A stretch of DNA of 64,000 bases. Source: Anomaloglossus baeobatrachus (taxonomy: Eukaryota > Chordata > Amphibia > Anura > Aromobatidae). The translations under genes were made by a program, and so were the position numbers. Every line of letters starts with the position of its first letter. Positions within the stretch are counted from its first letter, which is position 1. Of the stretch, positions 44,483-56,704 are shown piece by piece. The DNA is taken from contig NC_134356.1 in the NCBI RefSeq assembly GCF_048569485.1, forward strand, positions 532,592,556-532,656,555. The letters are read 5' to 3'. The notes below the pieces were generated by a model. That model was given only the letters and a program-made list of their open reading frames with translations. It made no database searches and was not told where the DNA came from.

Positions 44483-44810
44483 GTTGTTGTCTGTAGTTAC
44501 CAAGTGTTTGTGTAGGGCACTGTAAATGTTCTGGGTGTGGCGGGGGGTGAGAGCGGTGTTGTTTGTGTGTTGCGTTATTTGTGGAGCGCTGTGTCTGTAC
44601 GTTGTGCGTGTGTGTGTGTTGCGCGGTTTGTGTGGGTGTGGGGGGGGTGTGTGTGTGTGTGTTTTGGGGGAGGTATGTTTTGTGCGGTATGTGCGTATAT
44701 TTGTGTGTGCCGCGGTGTTTGTGTGTTGGGTGTTGTGTGAGAGCGGCGTTGTCTGTGTAGGGCAGTGTTTGTGGTTCCCAGTGTGTGTGTTGAGGGGAGG
44801 TGTGCACCCC

Positions 44811-45500
44811 CCATCGTGCTCCATCCCCCATGCTGCGCGCTCCCCATCGCGCTCCATCCCCCATGCTGCGCGCTCCATCCCCCATGCTGCGCGCTCCCCA
44901 TCGCGCTCCATCCCCCATGCTGCGCGCTCCCCATCGCGCTCCATCCCCCATGCTGCGCGCTCCCCATCGCGCTCCATCCCCCATGCTGCGCGCTCCCCAT
45001 CGCGCTCCATCCCCCATGCTGCGCGCTCCCCATCGTGCTCCATCCCCCATGCTGCGCGCTCCCCATCGTGCTCCATCCCCCATGCTGCGCGCTCCCCCAT
45101 CGTGCTCCATCCCCCATGCTGCGCGCTCCCCCATCGTGCTCCATCCCCCATGCTGCGCGCTCCCCCATCGTGCTCCATCCCCCATGCTGCGCGCTCCCCC
45201 ATCGTGCTCCATCCCCCATGCTGCGCGCTCCCCCATCGTGCTCCATCCCCCATGCTGCGCGCTCCCCCATCGTGCTCCATCCCCCATGCTGCGCGCTCCC
45301 CCATCGTGCTCCATCCCCCATGCTGCGCGCTCCCCCATCGTGCTCCATCCCCCATGCTGCGCGCTCCCCCATCGTGCTCCATCCCCCATGCTGCGCGCTC
45401 CCCCATCGTGCTCCATCCCCCATGCTGCGCGCTCCCCCATCGTGCTCCATCCCCCATGCTGCGCGCTCCCCCATCGTGCTCCATCCCCCATGCTGCGCGC
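44811..45500. repeat. 33/34-bp minisatellite, about 20 units
   Basis: Units read CATGCTGCGCGCTCCCC(C)ATCG(C/T)GCTCCATCCCC. Early units are 33 bp, mostly with CGCG; later units (from about 45090) are 34 bp with CGTG. One early unit is shortened (about 44862-44882). Confidence 0.95.
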
Positions 45501-45776
45501 CCCACTTCTCCCTGTGCCCACGGGTGGGCGGTCCCAGCAGCTGTGCTGCGCGTCGTGCTCCTCTGCCAACACTCACAGATCCGATCACATACACTCACAC
45601 ACACACACACTGACTATATCGCACATACGCGCTCACACAATCACAACATCCGGAGATACCACATGCTTCCGGCAATGTGATCCTCCGGCAGGTCCTGGAA
45701 GGTCACTGCACGCACAGGATCGCCGCCGAGAAGCAAGCGATATCATGGGATGATGTGAGTGTGTGGATGCGATCTG

Positions 45777-45813
<37 letters not shown>

Positions 45814-46623
45814 TGTCCTTATGCGCTCACCGTATCGGTTCGGGGAATGCGTGCAGGGGGCGGGACCAGAGCGAACGTGCAATGCGTGAGGGGGGCGGGG
45901 CGTGGCCGAGTTGCCAATGCGTGCAGGGGGCCGGGGCGAGTGGTCAATCTGTGCGGGGGGGGTGGGGGGAGCAGAGCCGAGGCGAGTCAAATGGCCAATC
46001 CGTGCGGGGGGGCGGAGCCGAGGCGAGCGGCCAATCCGCTGTTTGTCACCGTAAGGACACAATTTTAAAGCAAGAGACAGACAGACGCAATTATATAGAT
46101 ATAGCATAAATAATGGGATCTTTAGAAAATAATTTCTGAAGATTTTATATGGTATGCTAATGAGTGAGGTGACCAGTACCCTGGGCGCTAGTTCCCTTTG
46201 CTGGTCGGCCCCATTAGCCTGTTAGTATGCCCCTGTGGGTGTACTAACATGCTAATAAATACGCAGCATCATAGGATGAATTCTTCCCCCACTACAAAGT
46301 TGCACATCACACATCAGTCATCCTGTATATGTGGATGTATTATCTTGTTTGATATTGGAGCATATATCAGTAACCAATTAACAATAAGTTTTTTTGATAG
46401 ACAATTGGGTAATATCTCTTGCTTAACCTGGTTTTCCATCACTTCTACATTGGTAGATGAGTGGTGTGGATGATGTTGCCCCGGGTGCCTGTGAGGATGT
46501 GCATGCATGATCAGCTGATGCAACATCATCCACAACCTCTCTAATTACTGTTTTCTTCCACATCTTGTTTGTGCTACTAAAATGTGCATGTCTTAATTAA
46601 AATGATATTTTCACTGTCTCTAG

Positions 46624-46846
46624 GTGTGGCAAAGCTGTGATCATTTTGGCTACTGGACAATGGTTGAAGTGATGCAGCATGTCGGTGGCAGGATAATACC
46701 ATCTGAGTGTTTACTGGAGTCTTCCTCCTCAGAAGCACCTCTGAATATTCCCTCTGATTCTGTGCTGTGTTCACTTCTCGGCAGTGAGCTGGAGTACAGA
46801 TCCTGGTTCCCACCGCAGGATGCAGTGGTCACTTTCATGACACCTG
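46624..46846 (+). CDS. TICRR: TICRR (Treslin) coding exon 2
   Basis: 223 bases from the acceptor TAG|GTGTGG to the donor CTG|GTAAGA. The first codon continues exon 1 in phase 0 and the last base starts a split codon (phase 1). The peptide VWQSCDHFGYWTMVEVMQHVGG...IIPSE continues the Treslin N-terminal domain directly from the exon 1 end ...DTADWAQ. The vertebrate counterpart, as I recall it, reads [22 protein letters not shown]...LPSE. The C-terminal part ends ...RSWFPPQDAVVTFMTPG. About 74 codons, with no stops or frameshifts seen, so the gene is likely functional. Together the two exons encode roughly the first 286 residues. Confidence 0.92.
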
Positions 46847-47335
46847 GTAAGAGAGACCAAAGTTTCATATTTTTCAGCCAAGCAAAAAAATGTTCAAACA
46901 TTCACAATGTCTGTGTATCCTGTACATGTTTTGCCAAAAGTTCTTTTTGGCAGTGCAAGCCAGCAAACCTTGACCCAAAGTTGGCACTGGCGAATTAATG
47001 CTTGAATATCCAGATATTGGAAATGTAGATCTTTATAACTGCATATATGGGTTACATAGTACATACATGGATTCAGAAAAAATCATCATAAAAAAAACAG
47101 CCATTACTAATATAAGGTCAGATTACGAATGCATTAGCAGTATGCAGCAGAGACCACCATGATAAAGGTGCAAAATGCTGATGAAACCACCATTCACAAT
47201 CTCTCAAATTCAGGGAGATGGTGGCTGCCAGTATTAGACATACAACACTTACACAGATGAGACTTAGAGCGTCAGTCAACACAGGTATGCGTGATGCATA
47301 GTGTCTTACAGCCTATTGATGACGCCCATACTATT
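46847..47335 (+). other. TICRR intron 2, first part
   Basis: AT-rich intronic DNA after the donor GTAAGA. No repeat class is clear. Confidence 0.6.
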
Positions 47336-47360
47336 AAAGGGTTATCCGGCTTATGTTGAC

Positions 47361-50300
47361 TTTTTCTTCATCGTTCCTTATGGGAGACCCAGACCATGGG
47401 TGTATAGCTTCTGCCTCCGGAGGACACACAAAGTACTACACTCAAACGTGTAGCTCCTCCCTCCTAGCATATACACCCCCTGGTAGCCAGTCCTAGCCAG
47501 TTTCAATGCTTTGTGTTCAGGAGGTCACACACACACATGCATTCTGATTTTTGATTTTTTGATTTCAAAGATTTGGAAGAAAAGCGGGTCCAGTCTGAAC
47601 TCCCGGCATGTCCCTTCTCACCCCACTGTGTCGGCGGTGCTGTTAAGGTTGACTTTACAAGGCTGGAGCCTTACATGCCGCGCTCCTTCACCATCCTCTG
47701 AGGCTCTGGCTTGAAGTGGGAGCCATCACGGTTCTCACTGCTTTGCAGGAGACCGGTCTCCATCCGCAGCCCTGTCAGGATCCTGCCGGACGGAGCGCTC
47801 ACTCCTCAGGGACTTGGCCCTGCGTCTCATAAGCTAAGTATTGAGACGTTATTCAGGGGTCCCTTGTACATTTATTGTGGGGAGTTGTGTTATTTCACTT
47901 TGTTGTGATTTCCGGCCGGTTCTCTGGTTTTTACCCGAGAACCGCGCCGATGGTGCCTGTTTGCCGGCCGCATTGTTAAATCTAGGCCCCGGCTTCGCCT
48001 GAGGCCTAGTTTCGATTTCACTGCCCCTCATGCAGAGGAACAGTGCGGCTCCGCCCAGCGGCTGTTCGGCACAGGGGAGAGACACTCCTCTCTGAGGAAA
48101 GATTCCCTCCCCTGTATATCTCCTTGGCCCTCCGGATCCCGCTCTTAGAGTAGGCCCCGCCCCCTCTCCTCGCTCCGGCGCCATTTTTTCGGCGTCCTTA
48201 TGCCATGTCTGCACAGCGATCGGCGCTGACTGCAGCATCTCTCTGGGGCTCCGGGCTGTGGGATCTGGAGGGCACAGAGACAATGTTAAAAAGAGTCTGG
48301 CAAGCCACAACCTCCGGTTGTGGACCTGCTTATATACCGCTTATATACCGCTTATATACTGCTTATATACTGCTTATATACTGCAATACTCTGCTGGAGG
48401 TCATTCTGGCTCAGAGCCCCCACTTCAGCAGCATGTCTCACACGAGAAGTAAGGCTGCAAGGCTGCACTCAATATGCACTGCATGTAGGCTCGTACTGGC
48501 TGTACCGAGCACATAACCACATTGTGATTCCTGCTCTAACATGGTGGTGCCTCACCCTGGAGTCTCATCCCCAGTGGTCCCTCCGGCTGCTCCGGCTCCG
48601 GTGGCTGGACCCCCGGCTTGGGTAGAATCCTTCCCTCCATGGGACAGCTGTCCCGGACTCTGCTGAGCATGCATTAGCCCCCTTCTCAGGGCGCCTCTGC
48701 TGCTACGGACAGACCCCGTCCTCGCTCAGCGAGGCCCACAGAGGATTCTTCTTCTGGTCTCAGACCCCGTCCTCCTCACAGGAGAAGCAGGGTCCCCTCT
48801 CCTTCCTCGTCCCACGGCTCTGATTCAACGAGCTGACTCGCAGGACGAAGAGGATCCCTTTACTGGGGGCTCGGACGCTTTCCATGTCCCCCATTGATCG
48901 GTCCGAGGGTGACGCAGATATTAGTGTTTCGTTTGCGTACATTAATTCTGTACTGGACCTCAATCCGCCAGTATCAGAGGAGCAACCCTCTCTGGCAAAA
49001 AGGCACCAGGTTACCTTGCCTAAGTGAACAAGGAGTGTGTTCCTTAACCACTCCAGTTTTCAGGCCACTGTGACCAAGCCCAGGGTCTGTTCTGACAAAC
49101 GCTTCCCAAAGCGTGGTTCTGATGACAGTTTTCCCTTTCCACCAGAGGTGGTCAAGGAGTAGGCTCATTCACCAAAGGTGGACCCTCCGGTGTTTAGACT
49201 CCGGACCGTTGTATCAGTGGCTGATGGCACCTCACTTAAGTTTTTGCTGTCCGCCAGGTTGTCCTTCTGGCCAAATCTGTATGGAGGCGGCAGGGGCCTC
49301 GTTCTCCCCATCTTTTTCAGCAGTGCGGGCTTTCAAAGCCATCTCTGCTTCTCTAGAGGAGATGCATTCCCTCACAGGGACTCTATGCCCGAAATGGTTG
49401 CCTTAACTCCAGACTTCAGTCTTTTCATCCTATGCCATGTCTGCCATGCTGGAGACTGTCACCGCACTGCGGTGGCCTCGGCTAATTTCCTCGCTATCCG
49501 CAGGCTCCTGTGGCTTCGAGAGTGGAAGGCAGATGCTTCAAAAGCATTTCCTTGCTGGGCTCCATTTTGCTGGGACCAGACTATTCGGGAACAACTGGAT
49601 GAAATTATTAAGGAAGCTCTTGGCGGGAAGAGTTCTTCCATGCCACAAACCTAAACCAGAAACCTGTCCAGGGCAGGAATCAGTCGAGGTTTCGTTCCTT
49701 TCGTTCCTCCATCTGATCGTTCTCTAAGCCCTCGGCCTCGTCCACTAGCTCAGCCAAGGATCGTAAACCCAACTGGCGCACAAAGCCGCGTCCTCAGAAG
49801 ACCGCAGGAGCTGCTGCCACTAAGTCAGCCTCCTCCTGGCTATCGGGCCACGCCAGCAACGTCCTTGGTCGGTGGCAGGCTCTCCCACTTTGGCGACGTA
49901 TGGTTTTAACACGTCTCCGATCAGTGGGTGCGGGATACCATCTCCCACGGCTACAGGATAGAATTCTATCCAGCCCGCCAAACAGATTTTTTCTGTCAAC
50001 TCCCCCCTGCTCCAAGGCCGCCGCCTTCTCACAGGCCGTGGCATTCTTGCAGGCCAATGGAGTAATTGTACCGGTTCCCGACTGGGAACGGTTCTGAGAT
50101 TTCTACTTAAATCTATTCCTAGTCCCCGAAAAGGGCGGTGCCTTCCAACCTGGATCTCAAGCTTCTCATCAAGCATGTTCAGGTGCGGCATTTTCGCATG
50201 GAGTCTCTGCGATCAATCTATGACCCAAGGAGATTCCCTAGCATCCATCGACATCAGAGATGCCTATCTGCGTGTGCCAATCGCAGTTTCACACCAGCGT

Positions 50301-53056
50301 TGGCTACGTTTTGCAATCGGAGTGGTCCAATTCGTGGCTCTTCCCTTTGGGTTAGCCACGGCCCCTCGAGTATTCTCAAGGTCGGGGCAGCTGTGATTGC
50401 GTCCTGCACCTCTAGGGGTTGGCAGTGATCCTTTTGTCCTGGACGGCCTTCTAGTCAGGGCTTCATCCAGTGCAGACTGTTAGCGGAGTGCCTCGCTCAC
50501 TCTCGCCACTCTAGCCAATTCGGGTGGCTTGTCATTATGTCCAAGTCCACTCTGACTTCGACCCAGAAGTTCACGTACCCAGGGATTCGAGACTGTCGGC
50601 ACTTGTGAAGCTGCCCTTAGTCAAACAGCAGTCCCTCCTCTGGCGGTCGACGTCGTTCCATCAGGGATCTAATACAGGTGCTGGATCAGATGGTGGCGTC
50701 AATGGAAGCGATTCCCTTGCCCAGTTCCATCTGCGTCCTCTGCAGCTGGACATTTTCCGCTGTTGGAACAAGCGGACTTCCACGTCCACGGGGTGGTGGC
50801 TTCGCCACAGACCAGAGGCTCGTTTCAGTGGTGGCTTCGGTCCCTCTGTCTCAGGGACGCTCCTTCCTGACCCCGTCCCGGGTGATCCTTACCAGGATGC
50901 TAGTCTATCCGGCTGGGGAGCAGTATATCTCCACCATGGAGCGCAGGGCACTTGGACTCTGTCCGAATCAGCCCTCTGGATCAATGTGCTGGAAATCAGA
51001 GCTGTGTTTCTAGCTCTCTTAGCCTTTCACCATCTGTTGGCGGCCAGGCACATTCGAATCCAGTCAGACAACGCGACAGCGTTTGCCTACATCAACCTCC
51101 AGGGCGGGACACTCAGCCGCCTGGCAATGTTGGAGGTTCAACGCATTCTTCAGTGGACGGAGGACTCCTAGTCCACCATATCCGCAGTCCACATCCCAGA
51201 CGTGGAATTCTGGGAGGCAGATTATCTCAGCCGTCAAACCGTGGACAGCGGCGAGTGGGCTCTGCATCCGGCAGTGTTTCGGTCAATCTGCCGCAAGTAG
51301 GGCTCTCCGGACGTGGATCTTCGCTCCACGATCCTCAGGCTTTTGCAGCAGACGCACTGGTTCAAGATTGGTCCCAGCTTCGTCTGTCTTACGTGTTTCA
51401 CCCTCTAGCTCTTGCCCAGAGTCCTGCGCAAGATCAGAATGGAGGGCCGTCGGGTCATTCTCATTGCTCCAGACTGACCCAGGCGAGCTTGGTACCCTGA
51501 CCTGCTCAATCTGTCCGTAGAGGTGCCATCGCATCTCCCGGACTGTCCAGACCTTCTCTCACGAGGTCCGTCTTTCCGCCAGAATCCTGCGGCTCAGATT
51601 GACTGCGTGGCTTTTGAGTCCTGGATCTTGACGACTTCTGGTATCCCTCCTGAAGTCATCTCCACTATGACTCGGGCTTGGAAGTATCCTTTGGCCTTTT
51701 TGCCTTGCCGACCCTCCTGTCCCTTCTACAGTCCGGTCTGCAGCTAGGACTATCCCTCAATTCCCTCAAGGGACAGGTCTCGGCTCTGTCAGTGTTGTGC
51801 CAGCGGCGTATCGCCCAGCTGGCTCAGGTGCGCTCCTTCATGCAGGGCGCATCTCACATCATTCCGCCTTACCGTCGGCCTTTGGAGCCCTGGGACCTTA
51901 ATCCGGTCCTCACGGCTTCCGGAAACCCCCCTTTGAACCTCTTAGGGAGGTTTCTTTGTTTCGTCTTTCACAGAAAGTGGTCTTTCTAGTGGCCATAACT
52001 TCCCTTAAGAGAGTCTTTGTTTTGGCTGCACTCTCTTCGGAGTCACCCCTTTTTTGGTTTTTCATCAAGACAAGGTGGTTCTCCGTCCGACTCCGGACTT
52101 TCTCCCTAAGGTGGTTGCTGCTTCCACCTTAACCGGGGCATTTCCCTGCCTTCCTTTTGTCTGGCTCCTGTTCATCGCTTTGAAAAGGCGTTGCATACTC
52201 TGGATCTGGTGCGGGCGCTCCGGATCTATGTGTCTCGCACCGCTGTTCTTCGGCGGTGCACCTCTCTTTTGTGCTGACCACTGGTCAGCCTAAGGGCCTC
52301 TCGGCATCTAAGCCGACCCTGGCTCGTTGGATTATAGGTCGGCCATTTCCGATACCTACCAGTGTACTCAAGTGCCTCTCCTGCCGGGGATCAAGGCACA
52401 CTTGACCAGAGCTGTCGGTGCCTCTTAGGCTTTCAGGCCCAGGCTACGGCTCAGCAGGTCTGTCAGACTGCCACTTGGATTAGTCTGCGTACCTTTTCGA
52501 AGCACTACCAAGTGCATGCTCATGCTTCGGCAGATGCGAGCTTGGGCAGACGCATCCTTCAGGCGGCTGTCGCCCATTTGTGAAGTTAGGTTTCGCCTAC
52601 TTCTCAATTTTCTGTTTATTCCCACCCATGGACTGCTTTGGAACGTCCCATGGTCTGGGTCTCCCATAAGGAACGATGAAGAAAAAGAGAATTTTGTTAC
52701 TTACCGTAAATTCTTTTTCTTATAGTTCCGACATGGGAGACCCAGCACTTTCCCTGTTGCCTGTTGGCAGGTTTCTTGTTCCGTGTGGTTTCACCGGCTG
52801 TTGTTGTTGTAGACAGAGGTTCCGGTTGTTCCGGGTTTTGCTCTGTCTCTACTTGTGGGTGGATGTCCTCCTTCAGCTTTTGCACTAAACTGGCTAGGAC
52901 TGGCTACCAGGGGGTGTATATGCTAGGAGGGAGGAGCTACACGTTTGAGTGTAGTACTTTGTGTGTCCTCCGGAGGCAGAAGCTATACACCCATGGTCTG
53001 GGTCTCCCATGTCGGAACTATAAGAAAAAGAATTTACGGTAAGTAACAAAATTCTC
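47361..53056 (+). mobile_element. DIRS-type tyrosine-recombinase retrotransposon (broken)
   Basis: Terminal inverted repeats lie at 47361-47500 and about 52885-53056 (GGGAGACCCAGACCATGGG..., with an extra tail on the right). An internal complementary region lies at 52650-52747. Coding remnants in order are: a Gag-like serine/proline-rich region (47500-49700); RT (about 49800-50400, IDIRDAYLRVPI, LPFGLATAPRVF); RNase H (about 50870-51170, DASLSGWGAV, NVLEIRAVFLALLAF, SDNATAFAYIN); and tyrosine-recombinase remnants (about 51300-52580, with a FSKHYQVHAHASADAS end). It has no integrase and no target duplication, as expected of DIRS. Several breaks; termini are well preserved. Confidence 0.92.
52650..52747. 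repeat. DIRS internal complementary region
   Basis: The first half is the complement of the left terminus (CCCATAAGGAACGATGAAG). The second half is the complement of the right terminus (TTACTTACCGTAAATTC, then GTTCCGACATGGGAGACCC). It therefore encodes the junction of the two ends of a circular intermediate, the DIRS hallmark. Confidence 0.9.
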
Positions 53057-53206
53057 TTTTTTTTTTATTATTTCCATATTGGGCTACATTGGGACAGGTA
53101 AGTAGATAGTGACCACTTGCCCTTCTGTAAGTCTCTCTCCCCAGGCTCAGAGGGGTCATGTGACTGCTCCTGCTGTGATTTTGCTACTTCCGGTCATTTC
53201 ATAACA

Positions 53207-56200
53207 TGGAAAAATATTGGAATATACAATGAAAAATGCTACTTGCTAATTTGAACATGTGAATAATGAATTGCATACCTGCTATGAATATTAGGAAAAA
53301 GGAGATATTTAGCAATCGCATTGATCAATGTAACTGAGCCCCAAAACCTCGTCAAGGTATATCTCTATATTGGGGTCCCTAGCTCTGTGACCCTAACTGT
53401 GTGTCATCTCATTGCAATTAAAAACTGCTATGGGTGGAGAGGGGTAACTAAGGACTTTCTTATATAGGAGATGGAAAAAACATGGCCGAAAGGGGCGGAG
53501 CTGTGTTCACATTCAGAAAAAAAACTACATATAACTGAATAGGATAACTGAAGTGAGCACTAATATATATATATATATGAGTGCAAGCCAAAAATACATA
53601 CTATATATAAGAATAAGGCTGCACATCAAACTTAGATAATGGTATAATGCCTCAAGCATATGGAAAAATATTGGAATATACAATGAAAAATGCTACTTGC
53701 TAATTTGAACATGTGAATAATGAATTGCATACCTGCTATGAATATTAGGAAAAAGGAGATATTTAGCAATCGCATTGATCAATGTAACTGAGCCCCAAAA
53801 CCTCGTCAAGGTATATCTCTATATTGGGGTCCCTAGCTCTGTGACCCTAACTGTGTGTCATCTCATTGCAATTAAAAACTGCTATGGGTGGAGAGGGGTA
53901 ACTAAGGACTTTCTTATATAGGAGATGGAAAAAACATGGCCGAAAGGGGCGGAGCTGTGTTCACATTCAGAAAAAAAACTACATATAACTGAATAGGATA
54001 ACTGAAGTGAGCACTAATATATATATATGAGTGCAAGCCAAAAATACATACTATATATAAGAATAAGGCTGCACATCAAACTTCGATAATGGTATAATGC
54101 CTCAAGCATATGGAAAAATATTGGAATATACAATGAAAAATGCTACTTGCTAATTTGAACATGTGAATAATGAATTGCATACCTGCTATGAATATTAGGA
54201 AAAAGGAGATATTTAGCAATCGCATTGATCAATGTAACTGAGCCCCAAAACCTCGTCAAGGTATATCTCTATATTGGGGTCCCTAGCTCTGTGACCCTAA
54301 CTGTGTGTCATCTCATTGCAATTAAAAACTGCTATGGGTGGAGAGGGGTAACTAAGGACTTTCTTATATAGGAGATGGAAAAAACATGGCCGAAAGGGGC
54401 GGAGCTGTGTTCACATTCAGAAAAAAAAACTACATATAACTGAATAGGATAACTGAAGTGAGCACTAATATATATATGAGTGCAAGCCAAAAATACATAC
54501 TATATATAAGAATAAGGCTGCACATCAAACTTCGATAATGGTATAATGCCTCAAGCATATGGAAAAATATTGGAATATACAATGAAAAATGCTACTTGCT
54601 AATTTGAACATGTGAATAATGAATTGCATACCTGCTATGAATATTAGGAAAAAGGAGATATTTAGCAATCGCATTGATCAATGTAACTGAGCCCCAAAAC
54701 CTCGTCAAGGTATATCTCTATATTGGGGTCCCTAGCTCTGTGACCCTAACTGTGTGTCATCTCATTGCAATTAAAAACTGCTATGGGTGGAGAGGGGTAA
54801 CTAAGGACTTTCTTATATAGGAGATGGAAAAAACATGGCCGAAAGGGGCGGAGCTGTGTTCACATTCAGAAAAAAAACTACATATAACTGAATAGGATAA
54901 CTGAAGTGAGCACTAATATATATATATGAGTGCAAGCCAAAAATACATACTATATATAAGAATAAGGCTGCACATCAAACTTCGATAATGGTATAATGCC
55001 TCAAGCATATGGAAAAATATTGGAATATACAATGAAAAATGCTACTTGCTAATTTGAACATGTGAATAATGAATTGCATACCTGCTATGAATATTAGGAA
55101 AAAGGAGATATTTAGCAATCGCATTGATCAATGTAACTGAGCCCCAAAACCTCGTCAAGGTATATCTCTATATTGGGGTCCCTAGCTCTGTGACCCTAAC
55201 TGTGTGTCATCTCATTGCAATTAAAAACTGCTATGGGTGGAGAGGGGTAACTAAGGACTTTCTTATATAGGAGATGGAAAAAACATGGCCGAAAGGGGCG
55301 GAGCTGTGTTCACATTCAGAAAAAAAAACTACATATAACTGAATAGGATAACTGAAGTGAGCACTAATATATATATGAGTGCAAGCCAAAAATACATACT
55401 ATATATAAGAATAAGGCTGCACATCAAACTTCGATAATGGTATAATGCCTCAAGCATATGGAAAAATATTGGAATATACAATGAAAAATGCTACTTGCTA
55501 ATTTGAACATGTGAATAATGAATTGCATACCTGCTATGAATATTAGGAAAAAGGAGATATTTAGCAATCGCATTGATCAATGTAACTGAGCCCCAAAACC
55601 TCGTCAAGGTATATCTCTATATTGGGGTCCCTAGCTCTGTGACCCTAACTGTGTGTCATCTCATTGCAATTAAAAACTGCTATGGGTGGAGAGGGGTAAC
55701 TAAGGACTTTCTTATATAGGAGATGGAAAAAACATGGCCGAAAGGGGCGGAGCTGTGTTCACATTCAGAAAAAAAACTACATATAACTGAATAGGATAAC
55801 TGAAGTGAGCACTAATATATATATATGAGTGCAAGCCAAAAATACATACTATATATAAGAATAAGGCTGCACATCAAACTTAGATAATGGTATAATGCCT
55901 CAAGCATATGGAAAAATATTGGAATATACAATGAAAAATGCTACTTGCTAATTTGAACATGTGAATAATGAATTGCATACCTGCTATGAATATTAGGAAA
56001 AAGGAGATATTTAGCAATCGCATTGATCAATGTAACTGAGCCCCAAAACCTCGTCAAGGTATATCTCTATATTGGGGTCCCTAGCTCTGTGACCCTAACT
56101 GTGTGTCATCTCATTGCAATTAAAAACTGCTATGGGTGGAGAGGGGTAACTAAGGACTTTCTTATATAGGAGATGGAAAAAACATGGCCGAAAGGGGCGG

Positions 56201-56690
56201 AGCTGTGTTCACATTCAGAAAAAAAACTACATATAACTGAATAGGATAACTGAAGTGAGCACTAATATATATATATATGAGTGCAAGCCAAAAATACATA
56301 CTATATATAAGAATAAGGCTGCACATCAAACTTAGATAATGGTATAATGCCTCAAGCATATGGAAAAATATTGGAATATACAATGAAAAATGCTACTTGC
56401 TAATTTGAACATGTGAATAATGAATTGCATACCTGCTATGAATATTAGGAAAAATGCGATTGCTAAATATCTCCTTTTTCCTAATATTCATAGCAGGTAT
56501 GCAATTCATTATTCACATGTTCAAATTAGCAAGTAGCATTTTTCATTGTATATTCCAATATTTTTCCATATGCTTGAGGCATTATACCATTATCTAAGTT
56601 TGATGTGCAGCCTTATTCTTATATATAGTATGTATTTTTGGCTTGCACTCATATATATATATTAGTGCTCACTTCAGTTATCCTATTCAA
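53207..56690. repeat. Seven-unit tandem array (about 450 bp each) ending in an inverted segment
   Basis: TGGAAAAATATTGG recurs at 53207, 53661, 54111, 54560, 55010, 55459, 55909 and 56361 (periods 449-454). Units differ mainly in AT-dinucleotide length and one A/C site. The eighth unit breaks at about 56452 and is followed by an inverted segment to about 56686. ATTTCATAACATGG occurs on both flanks (about 53196-53209 and 56691-56704). There is no coding sequence. Confidence 0.95.
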
Positions 56691-56704
56691 TTTCATAACA
56701 TGGG

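Larger units (their letters stand above)
44287..46100. repeat. Unclassified GC-rich interspersed repeat with internal satellites
   Basis: Starts with CTAGAAGGTGGCCCGATTCTA and ends in an (ACAG)n-like AGACAGACAGACGC tail followed by AT-rich sequence. It contains a GATA-type microsatellite (44366-44482), GT-rich DNA, a 33/34-bp minisatellite, a (GT)n run (45779-45812) and a CpG-rich end. The long open frames here on both strands are artefacts of the tandem repeat. Confidence 0.5.
41938..46270. mobile_element. Outer MITE split by several insertions
   Basis: The left piece (41938-42013) and a short middle piece (42714-42745, CTGTCCCTGTATACACTAGC) are resumed at about 46101-46270 (GGGATCTTTAGAAAATAATT...). 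TAGCATAGATAA at the left break and TAGCATAAATAA at the right break look like a diverged 12-bp target duplication. The joined order matches my memory of a common frog repeat; the class is uncertain. Confidence 0.5.
36352..46623 (+). other. TICRR intron 1 (10.3 kb, repeat-filled)
   Basis: Bounded by GTGAGC at 36352 and a pyrimidine-rich acceptor ending CTGTCTCTAG at 46623. Phase 0 on both sides. Nearly all of it is nested repeats, listed separately. Confidence 0.9.

Noticed and set aside
44306-45753. Several long overlapping open frames on both strands (up to about 430 codons)
   Set aside because: They are produced by the 33/34-bp minisatellite, with repetitive peptides in every frame and no family features.
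53207-56690. Hammerhead ribozyme or CRISPR-like array in the 450-bp repeats
   Set aside because: No CTGANGA plus GAAA pair with matching stems was found on either strand. Unit length, lack of spacers and host type exclude CRISPR.
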